DNA of 64,000 nt from Morinoia aosen (taxonomy: Eukaryota > Arthropoda > Malacostraca > Amphipoda > Talitridae): the NCBI GenBank assembly GCA_030386875.1, contig CM059566.1:44118068-44182067 (forward strand), read 5' to 3'. The notes below the pieces were generated by a model. The model saw only the letters and a list, made by a program, of their open reading frames with translations, had not been told where the DNA came from and ran no database searches. A program made the position numbers and the translations under genes. Below are positions 23,397 to 36,358 of the stretch, piece after piece. Numbering within the stretch: position 1 is the first letter of the stretch; each line of letters starts with the position of its first letter.

Positions 23397-23588
23397 TAAA
23401 GCGGTCCATAGACGATCAATTTTATCGTCAATATGATTGACAATAATGAATATTGACAATTTAATTGATCGTTTGTGGGCTTGATTGACGACCGTCAAAT
23501 AATTGACTTAGTGGGCAAGAAAAAAATTCATCAATATATTGAGTCAATGACATTGACAATTAAATTGATCGTCTATGGGCCGCTTAAG
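23397..23588. mobile_element. Nested-palindrome MITE, 190-bp member
   Basis: The termini TAAAGCGGTCCATAGACGAT and ATCGTCTATGGGCCGCTTAA are the same as in the element 340 bp upstream. The right half is shorter, so only the ends and the internal left hairpin are palindromic. This is probably the standard form. Confidence 0.82.
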
Positions 23589-24852
23589 TTGAAGGTAGCT
23601 TCAGATGATATCGTACCACCTGAGGCAAGACACCCGCCACGTGTCCTCGACTGATATTGTACAGCGTGTACGAAGCATAAGTTTGAAACGGAAACCTTGT
23701 ACAACTGGGATGTGCGATGTGATCGCAACAAAATTTGATGCAGCGTTGTGAGAGAAATTGAGGGTAAATATCGCTTCTTGACCATAAATGGAGTTTGATT
23801 CTTCAATGCAGGGATAAAAAAATAAAATTAATTTGCTGTTTAAGAGTTTCTCAAAAGCTGAAAATCCCATATTATTGATGCAAAAAAGTAGTTTCATTGA
23901 CGGTAAGTACCAAAAGCTCGTATTATTCTAGTACAAATCAATTTGCTAGATCATTTTTCCCCTTGCAGCCACGAACAAATGAAGTATGCTTGACCTTACG
24001 TCAAATTATTTGTTATAAAACCACTCAAACCAATGCTAGAGACTATAACCTGTGCGTTAGCACGTGCAGTGTGACACAACGATCTTTGACCCACAAATTT
24101 AATGTTATCTAGCCATGTTTTCGCTGCCCATATCTCTCGTCAGACGCTTCCAATTTAGCATTCTTCTTTGAACTTGAGATACAGAAAAAATTTGCGGGAC
24201 CAATATAATTGAAATTTCGAGATGGAAATCATGCAGGACAGAGCTTAGAACTTTGTGTAGTGTGAATACCCAATGATTCAGTAAAAGAAAGCATTCAATA
24301 ATCTGCAATCATTCTGAAAATTATTCCCCTTTCCTCTGGCAAGCATGAAGCAAAAAAAAAAGAATCTTCAGAGCACACCTTGAACACATTCGAATAGTTA
24401 TTTGTTTGAAAAGTTATTCAAAACACGGCCTCCGACATGATATCTTGACTGGTATACATACATCAGCTTCGAGTATACGAGCTGACTGGGGCATTTCAGA
24501 AAGAAAGAAATAGGAACAGTTTATTTCCAATAAAGGTGAGACAGAAAACCACCATCATTGACTTTTAAAATGTCTTCACATAATGATCCTTATTTGAATA
24601 ACACACAAGGGTATCGTAATACCCACGTCGGTCGTCAAACAGCCGTTTGACCCATTTTGTACGACACACATATGAGGATGTACTGAGGTATGAACCCTAT
24701 AATCCCGCGGCTTCCGAGTGTTCTAAGGAAATCCATACCGCGTCTCGCAGCGGCCTGGAAGTGAGCCACGAGTCAGATTTGAGCACTTGACGTCGTCGTA
24801 GCAGTACTCCAAGAGCACTGGTCTTAACCTTTTCTCTCCAATTCCTCTCTTT
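23589..24852. other. Non-coding DNA
   Basis: Overlapping minus frames of 77 and 98 codons (23573-23897) disagree with each other and start inside a MITE. No gene called. Confidence 0.55.
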
Positions 24853-25080
24853 TTAACACATTTCCTGCGAAGTGACCCACTGGTGGTCACTCAGGTCATT
24901 TTCGTAGTGCTGCTGACCGAACCACAATCACTAACTAATTTTTTATTAGTACTTAATAGAAGCTAAATGAAGGCTCGATCCAGTTGATGTTTGCTATTTT
25001 TATAGTTAATTTCCACAATTGACTTTAAATTTGATTTGAATATTTAACTTAAGTTCAACCCATCGCAGTTAACGTGTTAA
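24853..25080 (-). mobile_element. TTAA-flanked piggyBac-type MITE, copy 4
   Basis: TTAACACATTTCCTGCGAAG to GCAGTTAACGTGTTAA, with intact TTAA at both ends. The interior CTCGATCCAGTTGATGTTTG is the complement of the plus-strand copies. Confidence 0.76.
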
Positions 25081-25555
25081 GTGAGCCAACTCTCCATTCC
25101 CCACCACGGCATCTTCCTTTTACTTATTTGTGACATTAATAACCCAGCAGTGTTTTCACTTTTACCCAAACATGACGTGCAATATCTCATTATGGTTGTT
25201 TTTGTAATTAAAAAGTCTGTAAATGGTTGTGATTTGTAAAGTAAATCAACATTTGGATATAATGGAATAGATTTTGAAATACAATCGAGTTTTTGTAGGT
25301 GGAAATAAATGCACGAGATCCCCCACCTGGTAACTCCGCCATTCCCCACAGGTTAAGAACCGCTGTCCTAGAAGTTGTAAGTTCCTTTGCCGACTTGGCT
25401 GTTTTCCGTATGCCGAGCATCTGGCAACCCTGCACGGTTACGCGATGCTCGAATATTATTTCAAAAAGTTCAAACTTGGGAATGTTGCCCGAAACAAACA
25501 CCTAGCATAGCCAAATTTACAAAAGAACTTTCACTGACAGCTGTACGGTGACGAC

Positions 25556-25779
25556 TTAACACTTGAGTGCGACGTGGCCCCCAGGGGTTACTGAGGGAAT
25601 TTTCATAATGCTGCTATACGACCCGCAGTCACTGACTCAATTTTCATGAATACTTTATCAAATCTAAATAAAGGCACGATCTATTTTATATTCCTTATTT
25701 TCAGAATTGATCCGTAAAAATAACTAATTTGAGTTGGGTATTGAACTTCAGTTTAATTCGCCGCACTCAACGGGTTGAA
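25556..25779 (-). mobile_element. TTAA-flanked piggyBac-type MITE, copy 5
   Basis: TTAACACTTGAGTGCGACG to CCGCACTCAACGGGTTGAA. The TTGAGTGCG inverted termini are best preserved here. It lies only 475 bp from copy 4 in the same orientation. Confidence 0.76.
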
Positions 25780-25854
25780 TGTTTGAAAATATGGGCGTTG
25801 ATCTCTAAATAGGGCGTACGTTACACGTCGACCTGCCGTCACGCTTCACTTACG

Positions 25855-26030
25855 TCGCACGGCCTTCATGTGACGTCGCACGACCCTCATGGGACGTCGC
25901 ACGACCATCATGTGACGTCGCACGACCCTCATATGACGTCGCACGACCCTCGTGTGACGTCGCACGACCCTTATGTGACGTCGCACCACCCTCATGTGAC
26001 GTCGCACGACACTCATGTGACTTATACAAC
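25855..26030. repeat. 21-bp minisatellite (GTGACGTCGCACGACC)
   Basis: Eight to nine units of TGACGTCGCACGACCCTCAT plus G. Each unit holds a TGACGTCG CRE-like half. It continues directly into the 20-bp array that follows. Confidence 0.93.
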
Positions 26031-26978
26031 CTTCATGGTACACATAGAACTCTCATGAGACACATACAACCCACATGAGACAAATCCAACCTTCATGAGA
26101 CACATACGACCCTCATGAGATACATACAACCCTCATGAGACACATACGACCCTCACGAGACACATACAACCCTCATGAGACACATACAACCCTCATGAGA
26201 CACATACGACCCTCATGAGACACATACGACCCTCATGAGACACATACAACCCCCATGAGACACATACAACCCTCATGAGACACATACAACCCTCATGAGA
26301 CACATACAACCCTCATGAGACACATACGACCCTCATGAGACACATAAAACCCTCATGAGACACATACAACCCTCATGAGACACATACAACCCTCATGAGA
26401 CACATACAACCCCCATGAGACACATACAACCCCCATGAGACACATACAACCCTCATGAGACACATACGACCCTCATGAGACACATACGACCCTCATGAGA
26501 CACATGCAACCCTCATGAGACACATACAACCCTCATGAGACACATACAACCCTCATGAGACACATACAACCCTCATGAGACACATACAACCCTCATGAGA
26601 CACATACGACCATCATGAGACACATACAACCCTCATGAGACACCTACGACCATCATGAGACACATACAACCCTCATGAGACACATACGACCATCATGAGA
26701 CACATACAACCCTCATGAGACACATACGACCATCATGAGACACATACAACCCTCATGAGACACATACGACCATCATGAGACACATACAACCCTCATGAAA
26801 CACATACGACCCTCATGAGGCACATACAACCCTCATGAGACACATACAACCCTCATGAGACACATACGACCCTCATGAGACACATACAACCCTCATGAGA
26901 CACATACAACCCTCATGAGACACATACGACCATCATGAGACACATACAACCCTCATGAGACACCTACGACCCCAGCCA
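26031..26978. repeat. 20-bp minisatellite, ~47 units, with 40-bp dimers
   Basis: Unit ACACATACAACCCTCATGAG. From about 26600 to 26790, ACGACCATC units alternate with ACAACCCTC units, giving a 40-bp dimeric order. The CGACCCTCATG part is shared with the 21-bp block before it, so one array seems derived from the other. Confidence 0.96.
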
Positions 26979-29900
26979 GACCGCCGCTCTGGTGACCTCG
27001 TTTGGTTGCAATGCTTTAGCTAGGTACTTATCTCTCATGATTATTACCATTTCCCTGGTAATAATCACGAAAAATTAAAAAAACATCAGTGCGATTACTG
27101 GAACCTAAGCGCAGAAGTATTTTTAATTTTGGAAAATGATAACAATAACAAATCCGTCAAATATCTGTCTTCACTATTCGCAAAAATTATAGTTTTCCCA
27201 GTCAAGTTCACGAAGCCGAAAAGAATGCAGTGCCCAACATTCGCTCGTTCCCAACTACAGGGTCCGGCAGGCAATCCTGCATTTTTGAGAAAGAGAAATT
27301 CCGCATTTTCGGCAGGATTGACTGTCGCACGCTGTATTCAGGGTTGGCCCTGTAAAAATATTTGACTCGTCCCAATTCGTTTCTGAGCCAGCAAAACGTG
27401 TCCATAAATTGACGAATCGAATCCTCCATTGCAGCTCAACAATTACGAAATAAATCACTTTCTAATCACGCTTACCAGAGTTTGCCATGGTCCAACATGA
27501 AAGACATAATTTTTTCTAAATTTTAGTTTTGTTTCATCCACAACTCAGCAAAAAAGTCAAGGTGTTGGTTAAATTTTAGTGGAGAATCGAACAAGCGCAT
27601 TAAATTAAGCTTATTGTTTGAAACACTTCTTCAAATACCCATGTTTTAACATTTCCAGGAGTTCGTGGAATAACGTGAGGCAAAAAGACAAAAAATATAT
27701 CACTTATACTAAAAAGACGCAAGAGAAATCAAAGAAAGCCAGTAACATTTTGGACATAAGTATTTCTTAACGTCATCAGCTGGGAAAATTAAATAATTGA
27801 TCAAAAAACAAATGTTGAACGCTGCCATGCGCTATGAACACAAAAGAGACGAGCTTATACAGAAGAGAGAGAGGAACCCTGGATGCAGCAAGAACTCACC
27901 AAGGCGATAACCATTACTGTCATGTAGTAAACATGACGGGGGCAGGGCTCATGCTCAGCTTTGCTTCAACGCAGCGGCTGTTGGGGCTCGGTCTTCTTTG
28001 GGCTCACTCAAAGGACTCACAAATTCGAGCTGAAGAAATGGAATCCCAGCGTCGATGTTCTTAATCGCTTCTACAACTTTCCAGCGCCCCGACGAGCAGT
28101 GGAGGGCGTGAGCGCTTCTCTACGATTGAAGATGCCGGGCCTCAATTTAGGGAGATACGCTTATCGCTATCACTGACACACGCTAACGTTAGCACTAAGT
28201 AAGTGATGGGAGCATCACTTGCACACAAACAAAACAAACAACCTTGGTCTCGTCGAGGAAGGCTAAGAGTTCTCTAGCTCAATCATCGAATGTAACAAAT
28301 ATTTGCGGTGTTCTGACTGCGTTTGTCTTTGTATGCAGAATGGAGACACACTTGAGATGCTGATCACCAGAAAGCAGCTTTCAATTTTGAGTAGAACTGT
28401 CTGCCGATGAATGGGTGCAAAAATTATCTGAATTCTTTAGCTTCAGTTTCTGCGGCGAAGATGATCCCGAAAAGTTTAGTCTGGTATGTACAGCACCAGT
28501 CAATTTAGAGACATTACTGCGAACGACGAGACATCGCTTGAATGTGAGGCTTTCAGCGTGTTGCAACAGGGAAGTGCTGCCTTCTAGGAGCCCAATTCTG
28601 CAAGTTCTAGGAAAGGCACTCCTCTTGCTTTCCTAGAATGACCTAGGATTTAGTGACGAATGGAGTATCAATAAAGAGTCGAGCAGCAGCCGAGCATTAA
28701 GGCAGCGGTGATACTACGAAAAAGTTGGTCAACAGTTCAGTGGTCCAACCAAACTTTTGGGCCAATTTTTGTAATGACGGAAGCAGTGAATATCTTAAAC
28801 AAAGTACTTCATAGGGCAGTTCTAGTAGATGGTTTATTATAAAGTAGGACGGTAATTACTCTTAATTTACCAACTTCGAAGTGCTATACTAATTAATTTG
28901 GTCAAGGCTGAGTCACCACGATAATGAACAGCGTCAATTCATATAGTTCTTTGTGCGCTCCAGTCGCAGAGGTTATGGTTAGCAGACAGCATAGGCGCTG
29001 ATCGTCGCTTCCTGTAGACCCGCTGGTGGGTCTAAGTCCCCCTCAACATGTTAAACTTGCTAGCTTCCTTCTCAGGAGTGACATCATTTCGAAGATGACA
29101 CGTGTAAGAGCGAATTTTGTCCATATGACAACGCAAAGTTCAGGGTAATTAACACTGAGGAAGACGTGTGAGCTAGCGACAGACAAAATTCGATTCCAGG
29201 TGCGAAAGTATGAGCTATTTTTCAGTAGAAAGAAAATGTTTTGAACATTAAAAGCCACTTAGAGGACAACACATTCAAAAGAGCATTTTCAGGCGTTATA
29301 TTTCATCACAGAATCCACTAGGACAACAATAAGAAACACTTCAATCAGCGAAGCACATTTTCACGCTCCTGAAGGATCTTAGAAAATACTTGCATATATT
29401 TCATTGACATCATCATTCTGAGACGGAGAAATTCTAACCGAAAATGCGAGCAGACTTTGAAGCCTTCGTGTCACGTTCTACTACGTAGCATCCAATTTCC
29501 AGTATGAGAACAAATAAAGCTCGTGGATCACCTAATCTGCAGACGATGATCTTCTAAGTACTCAAGTCAAAAGAGAGTTTCGTCTCCACTTGACGGCTCA
29601 GCGTGTTCGCGGAAAAAATTTGCGCTGCCCGCAGAGGCTAAAAAGTAGCCAGACACTTCATGTTGCTGCAAAAAGTGAGGACAGTGCAACGAAATCACGA
29701 TAAAAAGGGGAGTAAAATAGCGACATCAAGCCCCGCAACAGCCACGAAGTGAGCAGCTCCACATCCGATCTCGAGGTCCAGAGGCACTCACTTTGCGATC
29801 CATTTCCATCTTAAGCCGAATGATAATTTGAGGAGAATTTAAGCGACTTGGCGGTGTCTGAAGTGTGTTCTTCTTCTGTCTATCGCGACTTTGAAAAGCG

Positions 29901-30057
29901 TTACAGGAACCAATGGAAGGGATCAGGCCCAGAGTTTATAATGAGTCCAATAGCCTGGAATTTAAAGGGCAGTAACACAGCGCCGACCAAGCCACTCTCC
30001 ACGAAGGTATTTCGCTCACTAACATCGCTCGAAAGCTGCACCCTCGATAGAGTGCTC
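26979..30057. other. Non-coding DNA
   Basis: Frames of 60-95 codons only. CCCGCTGGTGGGTCTAAG at 29019 recalls the GTGGGTC core of the TTAA MITE and may be a remnant of it. Confidence 0.5.
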
Positions 30058-30085
30058 TTACTCTCTCTCTCTCTCTCTCACTCGC
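30058..30085. repeat. (CT)n microsatellite
   Basis: CTCTCTCTCTCTCTCTCTCA, then CTCGCTCCCCTC. Confidence 0.85.
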
Positions 30086-30607
30086 TCCCCTCACAGCTCT
30101 CTTCTGACACTGGTGCCGTAAGGATTAATACCTAATGCTCTGCACGGCACAAGAGGAGCCCATGCACAGATCTCCGTGAATGGCATAGTAAGTGAAGTAG
30201 ATCACGATTTTGCCACTTCACGTCCACTAAAATAAGGAACTGTTTCCAAAGAGATTCAATGATGCTGCAGCAGAGTACTCAGCATCGAGTAGGGACCGCC
30301 GGAACAGACGTTGTTTGATGTGAGACGCATATAGTACGCAAAATTTCACCGGGGAGATTTTAAACTTGTTATTAAAGTTCGAGAAAAGAGACACCTACGA
30401 TTGTTTTCCCTCATATCAGCGCTCAAAGAAATAAATTTTTTAATTAATATCTCTCAACGCACTTTAGGGGAGAGTCCCCCCTGAATTGGGAAATTTTCAC
30501 GAGGTTTTGATTTTAGCTGCTATGGGAAGTGTAAAATGTCAGGTACATCCTGTGAAAAATGAGGTTCGTGCGTTCGCTCGCTTTCTACTGCGGGGGTTTG
30601 AAGTATG

Positions 30608-30636
30608 GAGGGAGGGAGGGAGGGGGGGGGGGGAGG
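30608..30636 (+). repeat. G-run, potential G-quadruplex
   Basis: GGAGGGAGGGAGGG is followed by a run of about 12 G and AGG. Four or more G3 tracts with one-base loops fit the quadruplex rule. Confidence 0.7.
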
Positions 30637-30821
30637 TGCTATTCCATCATGTTACACACCACCTTTGCTGTTTCTTTACGGCTCGACGTTGCTATGTAAG
30701 CTCCTATGTCTTTTTATTACTGTATAATGATTGCATGGGTCGTAGCTGACCCCACAAAAAATAAGAAAGATAAGTAAAGATTGTTTATGTTTGTTTTGTC
30801 TTTTTTGGGAGGTCCTGGTTG

Positions 30822-31143
30822 TGGGGCTTCAAAATGCATCTCCTCACACCGCTTTTGAGCTACAGTAATGATATGGGTATCATTGGATGCGAAAAGACTT
30901 GGGCATTACCAAACTCTATATGGCGATTCGAAATTCGTTTTCGATTAAAATATGTGACGTTACATATGCGTAATTTTATAAACAAAAACAATGCTCTGAA
31001 TTCTTTTTTCATTTCCAAGTTGAAATTTGAGAAATGTCATGTAAAATTTGGCAATGCCCAAGTCTTTTCACATCCAATGACATCAAAATCGTCATTGTAG
31101 CTTAAAAACTGTAGGAAGAGATGTATTTTGAAAACCCACCCCC
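30822..31143. mobile_element. Inverted-repeat (fold-back) element with ~90-bp arms
   Basis: The left arm (30830-30915, including GAAAAGACTTGGGCATTACC) and the reverse complement of the right arm (31048-31140, GAAAAGACTTGGGCATTGCC) align over about 90 bp at roughly 80% identity. A spacer of about 130 bp lies between them. There is no coding capacity. It could be a MITE or an old inverted duplication. Confidence 0.65.
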
Positions 31144-32136
31144 TTAAATTCCGTTCTCTATGAATATCTCGTTTTCTAAGAAGACAATTGAATTTTTTAC
31201 ACTTGTGACATGACAAAAGTTTTCACTTTGCATCTGCTATTTGTATGCCCCATTTCATAGCTCTAGATTCAATAACAAAAAGTTTTTCCCTAAGGGGAAC
31301 TCTTCCTTTTAGTCCCCTTGTTTGTAGCAGAAATAGCAAAACATTTATATATTTCATCAGATCTTCAGCAACGTTCTGGGTATCCTTATTGCTGATATCT
31401 TGCAGTCTGAAATCCTCGTCGCATGTGCAGAATCATTTTACAGTTGGTGAGCTTGAGCAGATAATAAAACTAAATGTGGTCGATTTGTGCCTCAAAATGA
31501 TAAAAGCGTAGTAGTTCTTAAGATCTTATGTGTACAAAGAGATTTCTAAAGTTTATACATTGTCGTTAGAGCTCGGTTTCATAGGTTTGTAACCTCGGAA
31601 TTCTTTCATTAAACTTTGTTTTCTATTTAACAGCTGTGCTCAAGGATTGTTTATCTTATTCTACTTCCCTATTCGGCTGCCTGAGTTCAAAAATGTCATC
31701 GCTGTCAAATGAGCATTCCTGATACTTACAGATTTAATAAATATTCACTTCTCCTTTACATAAAACCGATAGTTTCACTGAAGATAATTTTCAAAACATA
31801 AATAAAGTGATTAATTAATTATATACATTTTTAGTATTAATTTCTGCTTTCTTGGATGAACTAGATTTCTATTTTTCCATTGTAACATAAGCAACAGATG
31901 TTATAATTGTTTTAAAAAAATTATTCACAATGTGAATTGTTGGTAGAAGTCTTTTAAGTGAAAAATACTGTTAGAACATTTCTATTAATAACAATATCAG
32001 TAACAATGGTAATGATTATAATACAAGAATAATGGTAGAAATGTGCTTTGTTAAGAGAACCTGAAGAGAGTCTGGCTATGAGCCTGAAATGTAGGCTAGT
32101 TGTGACGCACCTGGCGTCCATATTTTAAAATAATGT
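31144..32136. other. AT-rich non-coding DNA
   Basis: No feature recognised before the 14-bp array. Confidence 0.6.
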
Positions 32137-33591
32137 TAACGTTGGTTACTCATGCCTGATTACCCATATCTGATTCCCCATGTCTGATTGCTCATGTCTG
32201 ATTGCTCATGTCTGATTGCTCATGTCTGATTACTCATGTCTGATTAATCATGTCTGATTGATCATGTCTGATTGTTCATGTCTAATTGTTCATGTTTAAT
32301 CACTCATATCTGATTACCCACGTCTGATTACCCACGTCTGATTACCCACGTCTGATTACCCACGTCTGATTACCCACGTCTGATTACCCACGTCTGATTA
32401 CCCACGTCTGATTACCCACGTCTGATTCCACACGTCTGATTACCCACGTCTGATCGTTCATGTCTGATTACTCATGGAAGATTACTCATGTCTGATTACT
32501 CATGTCTGATTACTCATGTCTGATTACTCATGTTTGATTACTCATGCCTGATTACTAATGTCTGATTACTCATGTCTGATTACTCATGTCTGATTACTCA
32601 TGTCTGATTACTCATGTCTGATTACTCATGTCTGATTACTCATATATGATTACTCATGTCTCATGTCTGATTACTCATGTCTAATTACTCATGTCTGATT
32701 ATTCATGTCTGATTGTTCATGTCTGATTACTCATGTCTAGTTACTCATGTCTGATTTCTTATGTCTGATTGTTCATGTCTGATTACTCATGTCTGATTAT
32801 TCATGTCTGATTACTCATGTCTGATTACTCACGTCTGATTACTCATGTCTGATTGCTCATGTATGATTTCTCATGTCTGATTACTCATGTCTGATTACTC
32901 ATGTCTGATTACTCATGTATGATTACTCATGGAAGATTATTCATGTCTGATTACTCATGTCTGATTACTCATGTCTGATTACTCATGTCTGATTACTCAT
33001 GTCTGATTACTCATGTCTGATTACTCATGTCTGATTACTCATGTCTGATTACTCATGTCTGATTACGCAAGTCTGATTACTCATGTCTGATTACTCATGT
33101 CTGATTACTCATGTCTGATTACTCATGTCTGATTACTCATGTCTGATTGCTCATGTCTGATTGCTCATGTATGATTACTCATGTCTGATTACTCCTGTCT
33201 GATTACTCATGTCTGATTACTCATGTCTGATTACTCATGTCTGATTACTCATGTCTGATTACTCATGTCTGATTACTCATGTCTGATTACTCATGTCTGA
33301 TTACTCATGTCTGATTACTCAAGTCTGATTACTCATGTCTGATTACTCATGTCTGATTACTCATGTCTGATTACTCATGTCTGATTACTCATGTCTGATT
33401 ACTCATGTCTGATTGCTCATGTCTGATTGCTCATGTATGATTACTCATGTCTGAATTACTCATGTCTGATTACTCATGTCTGATTACTCATGTCTGATTA
33501 CTCATGTCTGATTACTCATGTCTGATTACTCATGTCTGATTACTCATGTCTGATTACTCATGTCTGATTACTCATGTCTGATTACTCATGT
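32137..33591. repeat. 14-bp minisatellite, ~100 units
   Basis: Unit TCTGATTACTCATG. The left flank has CCCACG and GCTCATG variants in blocks (32310-32450). Matched variant groups (CAAGTC at 33068/33320 and paired GATTGC at 33145/33411) lie 252-266 bp apart, a duplicated 18- to 19-unit block. Confidence 0.96.
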
Positions 33592-33781
33592 TTAGTAATC
33601 TAGTTCACCCAAGAAAGCAGAAATCGATGCAGCGCATCACGCTGCAGGTCCTCCACTGCTCACACGTCGTGTCGGGGGGAAAGAGAACGAGCTGTCTGGG
33701 CCGAGCCGGGCTGCGAATTGTAAACAGAAGAGACACTGCAATCAAAGACGTTCAATTGATCAGCCAACCTTGCGCGCATCC

Positions 33782-34137
33782 AGATTAGATTAGATTATTA
33801 GTTAGTTCAAGCCTCCCTATCCGCAAAAAATGCGATCCAAAGAGAGAAAGGAGGAAGGCACCAGTTTGTGTGGAGTATAGGGAATGTGGAACCTATGCAG
33901 AAGGGTCATAGAAACAGTAAGTTGAGAAAAAAGATTATGAAACGGGATCAAAGTTGAAGAAGAAAGTAGTATATTCTGAAAACAGGACAGCAGTGAACCG
34001 AAAAAAAGGTCCTCAAAAAAACTGAATATTTTATTTCAACGAAAAGAAGGCCTACCTAACTCAAAGCTCGGGCCCTCACATTTTCCCTCAGAAAGGGCTA
34101 ATTCCCATCGATCCAACTATGGCATCCCCCTAAGGGA
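33782..34137 (+). mobile_element. SINE-like family copy, near full length
   Basis: The head AGATTAGATTAGATTATTAG is followed by GCGATCCAAAGAGAGAAAGG, CAGGACAGCAGTGAACCG, GGCCTACCTAACTCAAAGCT and CATCCCCCTAAGGG. It begins about 190 bp after the 14-bp array. Confidence 0.8.
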
Positions 34138-34875
34138 TCTCGTGCTCAGCGCAGTAAGCAATAGTCATTTTATGCCATTTGATTAAATGGATGCAACGAA
34201 GAGACAAGAAACACAGTTACTGTTTGATTGAACAGTACAAACGTAAATTCGTCCTAAAAGTAGAATTTCGTTATATCAATTAATACTAATTGAAAGAACA
34301 ATTAAATTCACATATGCTTTATTCATGAGAATGTCACGTGCAAGATCTACCGTGTGATCAAAATGGCAACCAAAACTGTCTTTTTCGAATTCAAGCGGGT
34401 GCATATAGTTGAAGAAATCTGATATGTTAAATTTTGAAGGCTTATTTCTTACTTTAATGGTGCAGCATCCTCACTGGCAACTTGCTTTAGATGTTCTAAA
34501 TGCGAGCCAATATAGGGGCTATCCTTACTAACACGAATGTATAGCAGTAGAAGCTTAAAAGTCGCAATTTGTAAGGTCAATGGGACCTCAGCAGCGGGTA
34601 TTCAGCTTCTGTTTTGGTGGCTCGCACCTCACCATTTACATATTTACTCCATGGAAGCTAAAACTCCAGCCAAACTGGAGTTTTTCGGAACAAGAATCCA
34701 CAAAATTCGCATTTTTTAAATGAAAGTCGCCCATAAAAATCCCTCAGCATGTGGCAACCCAGTAAGGAAGTTATTTCCTGTGAATTTTTAACCGAATTAT
34801 GTAAAAAATCCAAAATTTTGACTAGGAAAGGCCAAAGAGGAAACTAAGGGCACAACTTCTGCTTCAAAAGAGGAA
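34138..34875. other. Non-coding DNA
   Basis: Nothing recognised. Confidence 0.6.
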
Positions 34876-35163
34876 TGATATTGTGGTGCAATTCACGTGT
34901 TATTTAGTAGTGTTTGCTATTGCCCACTTACACGGCCGCGAGTATGATATTGGGGTGCAATTCACGTGCTGTTTAGTACTGTTTGCTATAGCACACTTAC
35001 ACGGCCGCGAGTATGATATTGTGGTGCAATTCACGTGCTGTTTAGCACTGTTTGCTATAGCACACTGACACGGCCGCGAGTATGATGTTGTGGTGCAATT
35101 CACGTGCTGTTTAGTACTGTTTGCTATAGCACACTGACACGGCCGCGAGTATGATGTTGTGGA
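34876..35163. repeat. 69-bp tandem repeat, four units
   Basis: Units start at TGATATTGTGGTGCAATTCA at 34876, 34945, 35014 and 35083, and each ends CACGGCCGCGAGTA. As 69 is 23 codons, frames stay open on both strands, but the peptides have no recognisable meaning. Confidence 0.92.
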
Positions 35164-36276
35164 GCGTTTTAATTTGGCATCCGTGCACCGTTCATCACAG
35201 CGTCAGAGGAACTTTGTGTTCTCTTTGACCATTTATTTGGTCAAACTTGAGCAAAATAGACCGTTGAGTAAAAACTGTTTGAGGAAAATGGCTCGTTGCC
35301 ACAATTAAAAAAATAAGTTTTTAATGTACATACATTTGAGGAAAGCGAACTGAAATTTTAAATTGCGGAAATGTCTGTAAGAATATTACTCAAGAAACCT
35401 CACTCCTAGAGGGTAGTACTTCCATCGTAACCCATTTGGTTTCGATGAAACCAAAGACTAGTGCATATTGGGTCTTGTTTTGGTCAGCCTGCATTCTGTG
35501 ATTAAATAACTTTGATTTAATATATATGAACACATCAGTGGTTTGCCTTAATCGCAAACTTATCAGAAACTTAAAAACAACGAAAATTCCGATAAAATTT
35601 ATCATATTCTTAGTAAGAAAATGTTTCGGAGTCCCTCTCCGTCATCATTTCAAACCAAAAAAAGGAATTACGTCTGAAATAAAAGATCGAAGTACAATGA
35701 ATTGTAGGTACTAAAAATACATCATGAAAGTTAAAATACAATGTATGACACGGACAAAAACAAAGAATGAAATACAGAAACACAAAAAGAATACATGTGA
35801 CACATAAGTATGAAATGAAATTAGGCTGGTTTTGACGAGGAATCTACCTATTCACTATTTGCAAAGGGTACGAACTGTCCATATTGTTCAAATGAGGGTT
35901 TCGCTTGAAGATATGCAAGGACTCTAAAATTCTGAGGTCATTCGGGGTTGAAGCTGAGTCTAAAATTTTGAAATAGGCAGGAGATATTGGAGCATTGCAT
36001 TTTTCGGCATGATTTCGAATTCGGCATAACTTCAGGTACAAATACCTTTGTACCTGAAATCCATCGGTACAAATACTTGCTATTGATAAAATAAAACAGC
36101 ACCAAAATGCAGAATTAGATTCCATGTCATCTCATTTCTAAAACTAAATTTCCATTTAAAAATGGCATGCATTTCCAGACTAAAGCCCCTGACGTTCCAG
36201 ACGACTATGTGGTCTTTTTTTTAAATATCCCTAATATATTTATTTCTGGTTACAATTGTTCTAAGATGTGTTATGT
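35164..36276. other. Non-coding DNA
   Basis: Apart from the hairpin at 36031 nothing is recognised; the 93-codon minus frame at 35844-36125 spans that hairpin. Confidence 0.55.
36031..36058. repeat. Perfect 12-bp-arm hairpin
   Basis: TTCAGGTACAAA, a TACC loop, then TTTGTACCTGAA. It is an isolated perfect inverted repeat in AT-rich DNA. Confidence 0.7.
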
Positions 36277-36345
36277 GAAGTTCACGGCCGAGTCCCATCC
36301 TTACCCTGGTGTCGGTGACTTCATGACGCCAGCGCTGGTCTCAAG
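36277..36345 (+). repeat. Dispersed repeat fragment shared with 6537
   Basis: See the copy at 6537. This one is followed by a short GTT microsatellite (36345-36358). Confidence 0.5.
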
Positions 36346-36358
36346 GTTGTTGTTGTTG

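Noticed and set aside
34876-35163. 69-bp repeat as a coding repeat (23 codons)
   Set aside because: It is open on both strands with different peptides and no flanking coding sequence.
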